A DNA stretch of 10,182 bases from Desulfuromonadales bacterium (GCA_030591795.1 JAUVAJ010000028.1:1-10182); one strand, 5' to 3'; numbered from the stretch's first letter, positions 1 to 7,102 are shown. Program-made: numbers and translations. The notes: generated by a model from the sequence alone, not told the origin.

Positions 1-47
1 AAAAAACGTGCACAAATAGGCAACAACGATTACAGGAGATAATATCC
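1..47 (+). promoter_or_regulatory. recA upstream stub with ribosome binding site
   Basis: Only 47 nt precede recA, so its promoter is mostly or wholly outside the window. AGGAG at 34-38 is a strong Shine-Dalgarno sequence with 9 nt to the ATG at 48, which fixes the recA start. No LexA-type operator is visible: neither the CTGT-N8-ACAG pattern nor the GGTT/AACC dyad described for Geobacter LexA. This says nothing about SOS control, because the operator would normally lie further upstream. Whether another gene ends here cannot be decided. Confidence 0.6.
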
Positions 48-1073
48 ATGACAGACAGCAACCGCGAAAGAGCCATCGATCTCGCTTTGAGCCAGATTGA
101 AAAACAGTTTGGCAAAGGGAGCATCATGCGCCTCGGCGAAGACCATGTTCTCCCTGGCATTGAGGCCATATCGACCGGCGCACTGAGTCTCGATATCGCC
201 CTCGGCGTCGGCGGAGTTCCACGCGGCCGCATCGTTGAGATTTACGGCCCGGAATCCTCCGGCAAAACCACCCTGGCGTTACACATTGTGGCTGAAGCCC
301 AGAAAACTGGTGGTATTGCCGCGTTTGTCGACGCCGAGCACGCGCTCGATATTACCTACGCCCGCAAACTCGGAGTCAAAACCGATGATCTGCTGGTCTC
401 GCAACCCGACACCGGTGAGCAGGCGCTGGAGATCACCGAAGTCTTGATTCGGAGCGGCGCCATTGACATACTGGTCATCGACTCGGTCGCCGCCCTGGTG
501 CCCCGGGCCGAAATCGAAGGTGAGATGGGCGATTCACACATGGGCCTGCAAGCCCGTCTGATGTCGCAAGCGCTGCGCAAACTGACCGGCACCATCAGCA
601 AATCGAACTGCTGTGTCATCTTCATCAACCAGATCCGCATGAAAATCGGTGTCATGTTTGGCAACCCCGAAACCACCACCGGTGGCAACGCTCTGAAGTT
701 CTACTCCTCGGTCCGGATGGATATTCGTCGTATCGGTGCGCTCAAACAGGGCCAGGATGTCATCGGCAACCGGACCCGGGTCAAGATCGTCAAAAACAAG
801 GTAGCCCCGCCGTTTAAAGAGGTCGAATTTGACATCATGTACGGTGAGGGAATATCCAAGGCGGGCGATCTGCTCGATATGGCCGCCGAGGAAGAGATTA
901 TAGAAAAGAGCGGTTCATGGTATTCTTACAAGGCGGACCGTATCGGTCAGGGTCGCGAGAATGCCAAACAGTTTCTCAAGGACAACCCGGAAATGGCCGA
1001 TGAGATAGAAGCTATCCTGCGAGAAAAACATGCACTGACCGCAGCACCTGCTGCCGAAACCGAAGAGGCCTGA
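48..1073 (+). CDS. recA: RecA recombinase
   Basis: RecA is the ATP-dependent DNA strand-exchange protein. It forms filaments on single-stranded DNA, drives homologous recombination, and stimulates LexA self-cleavage in the SOS response. The 341-residue product is full length for the family. Visible landmarks are Walker [10 protein letters not shown] (67-75), the catalytic glutamate E97 in VDAEHALD, the Walker B strand ILVIDS with D145 (141-146), the L1 DNA-binding loop region EGEMGDSH (157-164), and the L2 region from NQIRMKIG through [13 protein letters not shown] (about 194-219). The C-terminus ends in a short acidic tail (ETEEA), as expected for the regulatory tail. Upstream AGGAG supports this start. 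The pilT-like gene begins 4 nt after the stop, so the two are probably co-transcribed. No truncation or missing active-site residue is seen; the assignment is close to certain. Confidence 0.98.
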   Translation: MTDSNRERAIDLALSQIEKQFGKGSIMRLGEDHVLPGIEAISTGALSLDIALGVGGVPRGRIVEIYGPESSGKTTLALHIVAEAQKTGGIAAFVDAEHALDITYARKLGVKTDDLLVSQPDTGEQALEITEVLIRSGAIDILVIDSVAALVPRAEIEGEMGDSHMGLQARLMSQALRKLTGTISKSNCCVIFINQIRMKIGVMFGNPETTTGGNALKFYSSVRMDIRRIGALKQGQDVIGNRTRVKIVKNKVAPPFKEVEFDIMYGEGISKAGDLLDMAAEEEIIEKSGSWYSYKADRIGQGRENAKQFLKDNPEMADEIEAILREKHALTAAPAAETEEA

Positions 1074-1077
1074 AATT

Positions 1078-2238
1078 ATGGAGTTGACAGAGATTCTCGG
1101 TATGGCCCTGAAAGCACGGGCCTCTGATATCCATATCAAGCCGGGCCTGCCGCCGGTCTACCGTATCGACGGCGCTCTGCGCCCACACCCGAAACTGCCG
1201 CGACTGACTCCGGATCAAACCATAGCGTTTGCCGACGAGATCATGAACGAAACACAACAGCTGCGCTTTCGCGAAGTGCATGAGATCGATCTCAGTTACG
1301 GCGTACCCGGACTTGGTCGTTTTCGCGTCAACGTCTTCACCCAGCGCGGTTCGGTTTCGATGGTCTTACGTTTTATCCCGTTCGACATCAAAAATATCGA
1401 AGAGTTGCAACTACCGTCAATAATCAAGAAGCTCGCCCAGGAACAGCGCGGCCTTATTCTGGTCACCGGCGCGACCGGTTCGGGCAAATCGACCACCTTG
1501 GCTTCGATTATCGACTACATTAATGCCGAGCGTACGGCGCATATCGTCACCATTGAAGACCCGATTGAGTACCTGCATCGTGACAAAAAATGTATTATTA
1601 ACCAGCGCGAGGTTGGCTTCGATACTGAAGGTTACGAAATTGCGCTGAAGAGCGCACTGCGCCAGGATCCGGATGTTATTCTGGTTGGAGAGATGCGCGA
1701 CTCCGAAACGATCGAGACGGCCATCACCGCGGCCGAAACCGGACATCTTGTCCTGTCGACCCTGCACACTATCGACGCGACCGAAACAATCAACCGCATC
1801 GTCACCTCTTTTCCGCCACATCAGCAGAACCAGATTCGCCTGCAACTCTCGGGTATCATCAAAGGGGTTATCTCACAGCGCCTGGTTCCGAGAGCTGACG
1901 GCAAAGGGAGGGTTCCGGCGGTCGAAATCCTGGTCTCAACCGCCAGGATCCGCGAACTGATCGACGACAAGGAAAAAAATAAACTGATCCGCGATTCGAT
2001 TCAGCAAGGCTACACGACTTACGGCATGCAGACCTTTGACCAATCGCTGATGATGCTGCTCAAAGATGAACTGATCACCTTCGACGAAGCTCTGCGCCAA
2101 TGCTCGAACCCGGACGACTTCAAACTGAAGTTCTCCGGAGTCTCGTCCACCTCCGACCTTTCCTGGGACGATTTCGACAAAAAGAGTGAGAAAACTACGG
2201 AAAGCGCTGATGACGAGCCGGAAATCGAACGTTTCTGA
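1078..2238 (+). CDS. PilT/PilU-family type IV pilus retraction-type ATPase
   Basis: This is a cytoplasmic hexameric secretion-superfamily ATPase of the PilT branch, which powers type IV pilus depolymerisation at the inner-membrane platform. In the 386-residue product I see an N-terminal domain with ASDIHI (15-20), Walker A GATGSGKST (131-139), the Asp-box region TIEDPIEY (158-165), NQREVG (175-180), a Walker B region DVILVGEMRD (199-208), and a His-box GHLVLSTLHT (222-231). GEMRD and the absence of a PilB-type N-terminal extension favour PilT/PilU over PilB. The segment equivalent to the retraction motif AIRNLIRE reads RIRELIDD (290-297), so this may be a paralogue rather than the main retraction motor. 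A Ser/Asp/Glu-rich tail (about 355-386) extends past the usual end. It lies 4 nt after recA and overlaps recX. PilT family is sure; the exact subfamily is open, so no symbol is given. Confidence 0.93.
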   Translation: MELTEILGMALKARASDIHIKPGLPPVYRIDGALRPHPKLPRLTPDQTIAFADEIMNETQQLRFREVHEIDLSYGVPGLGRFRVNVFTQRGSVSMVLRFIPFDIKNIEELQLPSIIKKLAQEQRGLILVTGATGSGKSTTLASIIDYINAERTAHIVTIEDPIEYLHRDKKCIINQREVGFDTEGYEIALKSALRQDPDVILVGEMRDSETIETAITAAETGHLVLSTLHTIDATETINRIVTSFPPHQQNQIRLQLSGIIKGVISQRLVPRADGKGRVPAVEILVSTARIRELIDDKEKNKLIRDSIQQGYTTYGMQTFDQSLMMLLKDELITFDEALRQCSNPDDFKLKFSGVSSTSDLSWDDFDKKSEKTTESADDEPEIERF

Positions 2239-2689
2239 CCCGTTTGCCGTGGCGCTGCGGCTGCTGACCGGCCGCGACCGGAGCTGCTTTGAATTGCGGA
2301 AACGGTTAAAAGATCGTGGCTTCATTGAGGAAGTGGTCGATGCGACCATCAGCCGTTGCCTCGACTATGGCTATCTGGATGACCAGCGCTTTGCCAACAA
2401 CAAGGCCCGGGCACTGATCAGCAGTGGACGGGCCGTTGGTCATCGGGCCAGTTTGGAAATGAAAAAATATGGGCTCGACAGCGAACTGGCTGAGCAGGCT
2501 CTTGCTGTAGCAACTGAAGAGATTGATCTCGGCGACCTGCTGAATGAACTTTTCCAGCGGCGTTATCCGGATTATAGGAATTCACAGGCCGACACGCGGT
2601 TGCGACAACGTATTATCGGCTACTTTCAGCGTCGAGGTTTTCAACTATCGCTGATCCTCGACACCATCAAGCAGGAAAACGACAATTAA
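2210..2689 (+). CDS. recX: RecX, regulator of RecA
   Basis: RecX is a small helical protein that binds RecA filaments and modulates, usually inhibits, filament growth and ATPase activity. The predicted 159 residues show the family pattern of repeated three-helix units: ALRLLTGRDRSCFELRKRL (15-33), the CLDYGYLDDQRFANN segment (50-64), and a C-terminal repeat ending in a Q-RRGF turn (140-144). The length is normal. I chose the ATG at 2210, which has GGAAAG (2199-2204) 5 nt upstream. A GTG at 2186 in the same frame would add eight residues with no better ribosome site. Either start lies inside the pilT-like gene; from 2210 the overlap is 29 nt. Translation therefore probably depends on ribosomes from upstream. 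Family is confident; the start is moderately confident. Confidence 0.9.
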   Translation: MTSRKSNVSDPFAVALRLLTGRDRSCFELRKRLKDRGFIEEVVDATISRCLDYGYLDDQRFANNKARALISSGRAVGHRASLEMKKYGLDSELAEQALAVATEEIDLGDLLNELFQRRYPDYRNSQADTRLRQRIIGYFQRRGFQLSLILDTIKQENDN

Positions 2690-2691
2690 CC

Positions 2692-2704
2692 GTGCCATCG
2701 GCAC
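2692..2704. repeat. Short palindrome upstream of alaS
   Basis: GTGCC-ATC-GGCAC is a perfect 5-bp inverted repeat with a 3-nt centre in the 42-nt recX-alaS gap. No T tract follows, so it is not an intrinsic terminator. It could be an operator half-site pair or a weak hairpin in the alaS leader. A 13-nt palindrome of this kind can also occur by chance. Confidence 0.35.
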
Positions 2705-2731
2705 ATAACGTAAAACAAGGGTACGCTCAGC

Positions 2732-5377
2732 ATGATCACCGGTAACGATATTCGCAAACGCTTTCTCGATTTTTTTGAGAAAAACGGCCACACCATTGTC
2801 GACTCATCATCTCTGGTTCCGCACAACGACCCGACCTTGCTGTTCACCAACGCCGGCATGAACCAGTTCAAGGACTGCTTCCTCGGCGAGGAGAAGCGGG
2901 AATATGTCCGCGCTGCCAGCTCACAGAAATGTGTCCGCGCTGGCGGTAAGCACAACGATCTGGAGAATGTCGGTAGGACTGCCCGTCATCACACCTTTTT
3001 CGAAATGCTCGGCAACTTCTCGTTTGGTGATTATTTCAAAAAAGAAGCGATCGCCTACGCCTGGGAGTTTCTGACCAAGGACCTGGGCCTCGACACCGAT
3101 CGCCTCTACATCACAGTCTACACCGATGATGACGAAGCGGCCGACATCTGGCATGAGCAGGAAGGGGTCCCGCGCGAGCGGATTTCACGCTTCGAAGAAG
3201 ACAATTTCTGGTCGATGGGCGACACCGGCCCGTGCGGTCCCTGTTCGGAAATCTTCTGGGACAACGGCCCCGGAACCGGTTGTGACTCGCCCGAATGCAC
3301 CGTCGGCTGCGACTGTGATCGGTACATGGAAATCTGGAACAATGTCTTCATGCAGTTCAACCGCAGCGCCGACGGCACACTGGCGCCGTTACCGAAACCG
3401 GCGGTCGACACCGGTATGGGGCTGGAGCGAATCACCAACGTCATGCAGGACGTCAGCTCCAACTACGACACCGACCTGCTGCGCGTGATCATCGCGCACA
3501 TTGAAAAACTTTCCGGCAAGACCTACGGCGACAATACTGAAGACGACGTTTCGATGCGGGTCATGACCGACCACAGTCGGGCAACCGCTTTCCTGATTGC
3601 CGACGGGGTATTGCCGAGCAACGAAGGACGTGGTTATGTACTGCGCCGGATCATGCGCCGGGGTATGCGTCACGCCAAAATGCTCGGATTCAAAGACCCG
3701 GTCCTGCACGACACCGCGGTTTTCGTGCTGAAGAGCATGGCAGAGGCTTACCCGGAGATGGTCGCCCGGGCCGACTACGTCGCTGAAGTGGTCCGTAATG
3801 AGGAAGAACGCTTCATCCTGACCCTCGACAATGGCCTGCGCATCCTGCAGGACGAAATTGAGGTGTTGCGCAAGAATAATGAGAAAACCATTCCCGGCGC
3901 CACCCTGTTCAAACTGTACGACACCTACGGCTTTCCGACCGACCTGACGGCAGACATTGTTGAAAAAGATGGCTTCGCCATCGATGAGGCCGGGTTTGAA
4001 AAGTGCATGGAAGAGCAACGCCAGAAAGCCCGCTCGCACTGGAAAGGCTCCGGTGAGGAGGCGGTCGCTGGCATCTACAAGCAGTTGCGCGACAGCGGCA
4101 TCGAAGCTGCGTTCTGCGGCTACAATCAAACCTCTGCCGAGGCCAAAATTGCCGTTTTGCTTAAGGATGGTGTTACCGTCGAGCAGGCAGCATCAAGCGA
4201 AACTGTCGAAGTCATCACCGAACAGACCCCGTTCTATGGCGAATCGGGCGGTCAAGTCGGCGACACCGGCAGCCTGTGCAACAATACCTGTGAACTTAAG
4301 GTAGTCGACACCCGCAAGCCGTTGCCGGAGTTGACCGTCCATATCTGCGAAGTTGTCTCCGGCACCATCAAAAAAGGTGACAGCGTCAAGCTTGAGGTCG
4401 ACACCGAGAGTCGTCAAGCGACCGCCCTGAACCATACGGCAACCCACATTTTGCAAGCGGTGTTGATTGAAACTCTCGGCAACCATGTTAAACAGGCCGG
4501 TTCCATGGTCTCACCGGATCGACTCCGCTTCGACTTCACCCACTTCTCGGCTATGACTCTGGACGAAGTCAGTCAGGTTGAAGGTGAAGTTAACCGCCGT
4601 ATTCGCGAAAACAGTGGCGTCGAAACAACTGAGATGTCGGCCGACGAAGCCATCGCCGCCGGGGCGACCGCCCTGTTCGGCGAAAAATATGGTGACACCG
4701 TCCGCGTTATTAAGGTTGGCGAATTCAGCATGGAACTCTGTGGCGGCACCCACACCATCGCCGCTGGCGATATCGGTCTATTCAAAATCATCCAGGAAGC
4801 AGGCATAGCCGCTGGTGTCCGGCGGATCGAAGCGGTCACCGGTGAAACAGCCCTGCAGGTTATCCGCAGTCAGGAGACGGCAGTGCGCAACATCGCTGCT
4901 ATGCTAAAGAGCGACCCGGCCCAAATGGAAACACGCATCGGCAAGCTGCTTGAACAGCAGAAACAACTGGAAAAAGAGATGGCGACCCTGCAAGCGCGGC
5001 TCAATGCCGAGAAATCAGGCGAGCTGGTCGATCAGGCGCAGGATGTCTCAGGCATCAAAGTTCTTGCCACCCGCCTCGACGGTCTCGACGGTAAAAAGTT
5101 GCGCGAAATGTCTGATCAACTGCGCGACAAGCTCCCTTCCGGTGTCATTGTACTGGCTGGCGAAAACGCAGGCAAAGCCGCCCTGCTGGTTGCGGTCAGC
5201 AAAGATTTGACCGACCAGTTGCAGGCCGGCAAAATCATCGGTGCACTAGCTGCTGAAGTCGGTGGCCGCGGTGGCGGCAAACCGGAACTAGCCCAGGCCG
5301 GCGGCAGCGAACCACAGCACATAGACCGGGCTTTGAAAAAAGCCAATGAAGTAATCTCAAGCCTTCTTCAAGCATAA
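2732..5377 (+). CDS. alaS: Alanyl-tRNA synthetase
   Basis: This class II aminoacyl-tRNA synthetase charges tRNA-Ala in the cytoplasm and hydrolyses mischarged Ser- and Gly-tRNA-Ala. The 881 residues are a full-length protein (E. coli AlaRS is 876). The catalytic domain covers about 1-245, with motif 2-type [14 protein letters not shown] (89-102), [15 protein letters not shown] (163-177) and motif 3 DTGMGLERI (226-234). The tRNA-recognition region follows. The editing domain carries its zinc ligands HTATH (H568, H572) and CGGTH (C670, H674). A coiled-coil-like stretch (about 732-762) leads to the C-Ala domain with the [15 protein letters not shown] signature (844-858). An unusual feature is extra cysteines C184, C189, C193 and C195 between the catalytic motifs. 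AAGGG at 2717-2721, 10 nt upstream, supports the start. The recX-alaS order matches that of many proteobacteria. Confidence 0.98.
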   Translation: MITGNDIRKRFLDFFEKNGHTIVDSSSLVPHNDPTLLFTNAGMNQFKDCFLGEEKREYVRAASSQKCVRAGGKHNDLENVGRTARHHTFFEMLGNFSFGDYFKKEAIAYAWEFLTKDLGLDTDRLYITVYTDDDEAADIWHEQEGVPRERISRFEEDNFWSMGDTGPCGPCSEIFWDNGPGTGCDSPECTVGCDCDRYMEIWNNVFMQFNRSADGTLAPLPKPAVDTGMGLERITNVMQDVSSNYDTDLLRVIIAHIEKLSGKTYGDNTEDDVSMRVMTDHSRATAFLIADGVLPSNEGRGYVLRRIMRRGMRHAKMLGFKDPVLHDTAVFVLKSMAEAYPEMVARADYVAEVVRNEEERFILTLDNGLRILQDEIEVLRKNNEKTIPGATLFKLYDTYGFPTDLTADIVEKDGFAIDEAGFEKCMEEQRQKARSHWKGSGEEAVAGIYKQLRDSGIEAAFCGYNQTSAEAKIAVLLKDGVTVEQAASSETVEVITEQTPFYGESGGQVGDTGSLCNNTCELKVVDTRKPLPELTVHICEVVSGTIKKGDSVKLEVDTESRQATALNHTATHILQAVLIETLGNHVKQAGSMVSPDRLRFDFTHFSAMTLDEVSQVEGEVNRRIRENSGVETTEMSADEAIAAGATALFGEKYGDTVRVIKVGEFSMELCGGTHTIAAGDIGLFKIIQEAGIAAGVRRIEAVTGETALQVIRSQETAVRNIAAMLKSDPAQMETRIGKLLEQQKQLEKEMATLQARLNAEKSGELVDQAQDVSGIKVLATRLDGLDGKKLREMSDQLRDKLPSGVIVLAGENAGKAALLVAVSKDLTDQLQAGKIIGALAAEVGGRGGGKPELAQAGGSEPQHIDRALKKANEVISSLLQA

Positions 5378-5396
5378 GCAATAGCTTGGCTAAGTA

Positions 5397-5485
5397 AAAA
5401 ATCGCCATCCAAGACTTAGTGATTTTTCAGGGGTGAAGTCATACACCTGTATGTCGAAGTCCTGAAATATCACGGGTGGCTTTTT
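5397..5485 (+). terminator. Long nested inverted repeat ending in T5: alaS terminator or structured cupin leader
   Basis: Three complementary layers are visible. GCCATCC (5404-5410) pairs with GGGTGGC (5474-5480), 7 bp with one G-U. GTGATTTTTCAGG (5419-5431) pairs with CCTGAAATATCAC (5461-5473), 12 of 13 positions with one T-T mismatch. CATAC (5440-5444) pairs with GTATG (5449-5453) around the loop ACCT. The two outer helices abut directly on the 3' side, while the 5' side has an 8-nt bulge, AAGACTTA (5411-5418). A5 (5397-5401) precedes and T5 (5481-5485) follows, so the base could extend and the structure resembles an intrinsic terminator. The simplest reading is an elaborate alaS terminator. 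Because it ends 24 nt before the chosen cupin start, a cis-regulatory leader is also possible. I recognise no known riboswitch consensus. Confidence 0.6.
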
Positions 5486-5499
5486 ACGACGCCAAAAAT

Positions 5500-5503
5500 G
5501 GAG
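5500..5503 (+). promoter_or_regulatory. Ribosome binding site that sets the cupin start
   Basis: GGAG at 5500-5503 lies 6 nt before the ATG at 5510. The alternative in-frame ATG at 5498 overlaps this site and has no purine-rich motif at proper distance; the nearest is GGGTGG at 5474-5479, 18 nt away and within the predicted stem. The internal ATG at 5510 is therefore the better start. Confidence 0.65.
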
Positions 5504-5509
5504 TCTGCC

Positions 5510-5854
5510 ATGCAAGGAAAAATTGTCACCACTGCCGAACAGGAAGAGTATGCCCACCCGACACACGAGCGCTTCTTTTTGCGTGATGTTGTAGTCGCGG
5601 CCGACAACCCGGCCCTCTCTGTCCATCGCGGACGGATCGAACCTGGCGGCGAAATCCTGCCGCACACCCACGATGGGCAGACCGAAACCTTCTATATTCT
5701 CTCCGGACAAGCCCTCTGTACCATGGGCAGCGAACAGACCGTCGTTTCTGCCGGCCAGTGTTGCGTCGCCCCGACAGGTATCGTGCACGGGTTAAAGAAC
5801 AATGGCGATGAGCCGGTCGAGTTAATGGCGCTGTTCACACCGCCATTGAAATGA
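5510..5854 (+). CDS. Small single-domain cupin protein
   Basis: The 114-residue product is one cupin barrel and little else. Both cupin motifs match the consensus exactly: motif 1 G46-x5-H52-x-H54-x4-E59-x6-G66 and motif 2 G82-x5-P88-x-G90-x2-H93-x3-N97. The full His/His/Glu/His metal-ligand set is present, so it probably binds a divalent metal. No signal peptide or membrane segment is seen, so it should be cytosolic. Substrate and activity cannot be inferred: such proteins range from dioxygenases and isomerases to ligand-binding sensors. Adjacent C84 and C85 sit in motif 2. The stop overlaps the next start (ATGA), coupling it to a receiver-kinase gene and suggesting a signalling role. The structured element at 5397-5485 lies just upstream. 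An alternative start at 5498 would add four residues. Confidence 0.88.
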   Translation: MQGKIVTTAEQEEYAHPTHERFFLRDVVVAADNPALSVHRGRIEPGGEILPHTHDGQTETFYILSGQALCTMGSEQTVVSAGQCCVAPTGIVHGLKNNGDEPVELMALFTPPLK

Positions 5855-6993
5855 GTCGCTCCCCTGCTGCACCAGAACTCGCAACCACACAAGGTATCGA
5901 GCTGGAACAACGCCTTGACGGCCCGCAAATACTGGTTGTTGATGACGAAGAGGTGGTTGTCGACATCTGCACAAGGGCCCTTGCCAACTGTCGCGTAACC
6001 AGGGCTAGTGGCGGCAAGCAGGCGCTCAAGCTTATAGCCAAAACCGATTTCGACCTCATCTTGACCGATGTCAATATGCCCGACATAGGCGGACTCGACC
6101 TGTTACGTACTATCAAAGAGAGCCAACCTAACCAATCGGTCATAGTCATGACCGGCTACGCCTGCAAAGACACAATACTGGAAGCGTTGCAAGCCGACGC
6201 TGACGATTTCATCAGCAAACCGTTTAACCTGTTACAACTGCAAACAACTATCAATAAGGTCCTGGAAAAGAAGGCTCTCAAGGAAGAATTGCTGCAGTTG
6301 CAGCGTATGGATCGCTTGAAGACCGATTTTCTCGGTATGATTTCGCATAAGCTTAAAAACCCGGTCACGGCCATTTCCCTCTTCTTTCAAAACATTGATC
6401 AAGACGCAATCGACCTGAATGATCCGTCCTTCCAGGAGTATATGGCCCTGATAAAGGATGAATCAAACGGTCTGGTCGACCTTATTCAATCACTGCTTGT
6501 TTACACCGAACTGGCTCTAAACGATGCACCGCTTAAAAAAGCGCCGACTGACCTCTGCCGACTCACCCGCGAAGTGATTAAGGCGGCACAAAAGCAAATC
6601 GACAACAAAGCAATCAGCCTGACCACCGAATACCCAAACAGCAGTCACCCGATCCCTTTGGATCGAAGTCGTATCCTGTTCGTGATCCGGGCGCTACTCG
6701 ACAACGCCATCAACGCCTGTGCAACAGGCGACGCTGTTCACATCAGCCTGACCATCGAGACATCATCGGCAACGCTGGTCATAGCCGACTCCGGCACCGG
6801 CATCCCGGCTTCAGAGCAGGCAAAAGTGTTTGAAAAATTCTATCAAGTAGAGTCTGCCTCCGCCGCTCATTCTAAGGGATTCGGCCTCGGCCTTTACTAT
6901 GCGCGCCTGTTTACCCGGATGCATGACGGCACCCTCACTCTTAAGAGTTTACCAAAATCCGGCACATCAGCCTCCATTACCCTACCGCTATAA
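5851..6993 (+). CDS. Receiver-histidine kinase (REC-HisKA-HATPase_c), soluble
   Basis: This 380-residue protein joins an N-terminal receiver domain to a C-terminal histidine kinase. The receiver (about 25-140) has acidic D31/D32, phosphoacceptor D73 in LTDVNMPD, T101 and K123 in SKPF. A charged, Leu/Lys-rich linker (about 128-160) probably forms the coiled coil entering the dimerisation helix. The H-box is SHKLKNP with H166; the usual acidic residue after the histidine is lysine here. The ATPase domain shows the N-box LLDNAINAC (N285), G1 DSGTGIP (313-319), F-box VFEKF (326-330) and G2 GFGLGLYY (343-350). There are no transmembrane segments and no PAS or GAF sensor, so input probably comes through phosphorylation of D73 or a partner. 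The ATGA overlap with the cupin gene and the lack of its own ribosome site suggest coupled synthesis. The output partner is not in this window. Confidence 0.93.
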   Translation: MSRSPAAPELATTQGIELEQRLDGPQILVVDDEEVVVDICTRALANCRVTRASGGKQALKLIAKTDFDLILTDVNMPDIGGLDLLRTIKESQPNQSVIVMTGYACKDTILEALQADADDFISKPFNLLQLQTTINKVLEKKALKEELLQLQRMDRLKTDFLGMISHKLKNPVTAISLFFQNIDQDAIDLNDPSFQEYMALIKDESNGLVDLIQSLLVYTELALNDAPLKKAPTDLCRLTREVIKAAQKQIDNKAISLTTEYPNSSHPIPLDRSRILFVIRALLDNAINACATGDAVHISLTIETSSATLVIADSGTGIPASEQAKVFEKFYQVESASAAHSKGFGLGLYYARLFTRMHDGTLTLKSLPKSGTSASITLPL

Positions 6994-7011
6994 TCACGTA
7001 AAACCGCTAGT

Positions 7012-7034
7012 AAACCGGCCTGACCGGTGTTTTT
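7012..7034 (+). terminator. Intrinsic terminator after the receiver-kinase gene
   Basis: ACCGG (7014-7018) and CCGGT (7024-7028) form a 5-bp GC-rich stem with the 5-nt loop CCTGA. After one G comes T5 (7030-7034). A-residues before the stem can pair with part of the T run. It lies 20 nt after the kinase stop and before the hslV leader, so it separates the signalling pair from the hslVU transcript. Confidence 0.7.
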
Positions 7035-7044
7035 AACATTCCCC

Positions 7045-7076
7045 TTGGCGCAGCACTGTGCTATATTTTTTTATTC
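7045..7076 (+). promoter_or_regulatory. Probable hslV promoter region with a small palindrome
   Basis: After the terminator the sequence becomes AT-rich, as expected for a promoter of hslVU. TATATT (7062-7067) is the best -10-like hexamer, but no good -35 lies 16-18 nt upstream; TTGGCG (7045-7050) is only 11 nt away. The perfect odd palindrome AGCAC-T-GTGCT (7052-7062) abuts and slightly overlaps this hexamer, a plausible operator position. HslVU is heat-inducible in several bacteria, but I cannot see a convincing sigma-32 or CIRCE element. A run of seven T (7066-7072) follows. Confidence 0.35.
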
Positions 7077-7102
7077 AGCAACATTAGATTAATGGGGGCA
7101 AT

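Noticed and set aside
1..47. A LexA box in front of recA
   Set aside because: No matching dyad is visible in the short stretch available, and the real operator may lie outside the window.
1417..1845. Minus-strand open frame of 142 codons opposite the PilT-like gene
   Set aside because: Antisense to conserved Walker A and Walker B coding sequence, with no independent support.
3389..4129. Long minus-strand open frame of 246 codons opposite alaS
   Set aside because: It lies wholly antisense to an unmistakable alaS, shows no recognisable motif or ribosome site, and long antisense frames are common in GC-rich codon-biased genes.
5440..5493. Known riboswitch classes (TPP, c-di-GMP-I, SAM, glycine, fluoride, preQ1) in the cupin leader
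   Set aside because: From memory of their consensus cores, no diagnostic sequence is present; only the stems are convincing, so no class is assigned.
5390..5788. Minus-strand open frame of 132 codons covering the intergenic element and most of the cupin
   Set aside because: It opposes a cupin with both motifs intact, has no ribosome site or family likeness, and is better explained as a shadow frame.
7046..7062. TGGCGC...TGTGCT as a sigma-54 promoter for hslV
   Set aside because: The distance between the GG and GC elements is one base too long, and the -12 element is a poor match to TTGCW.
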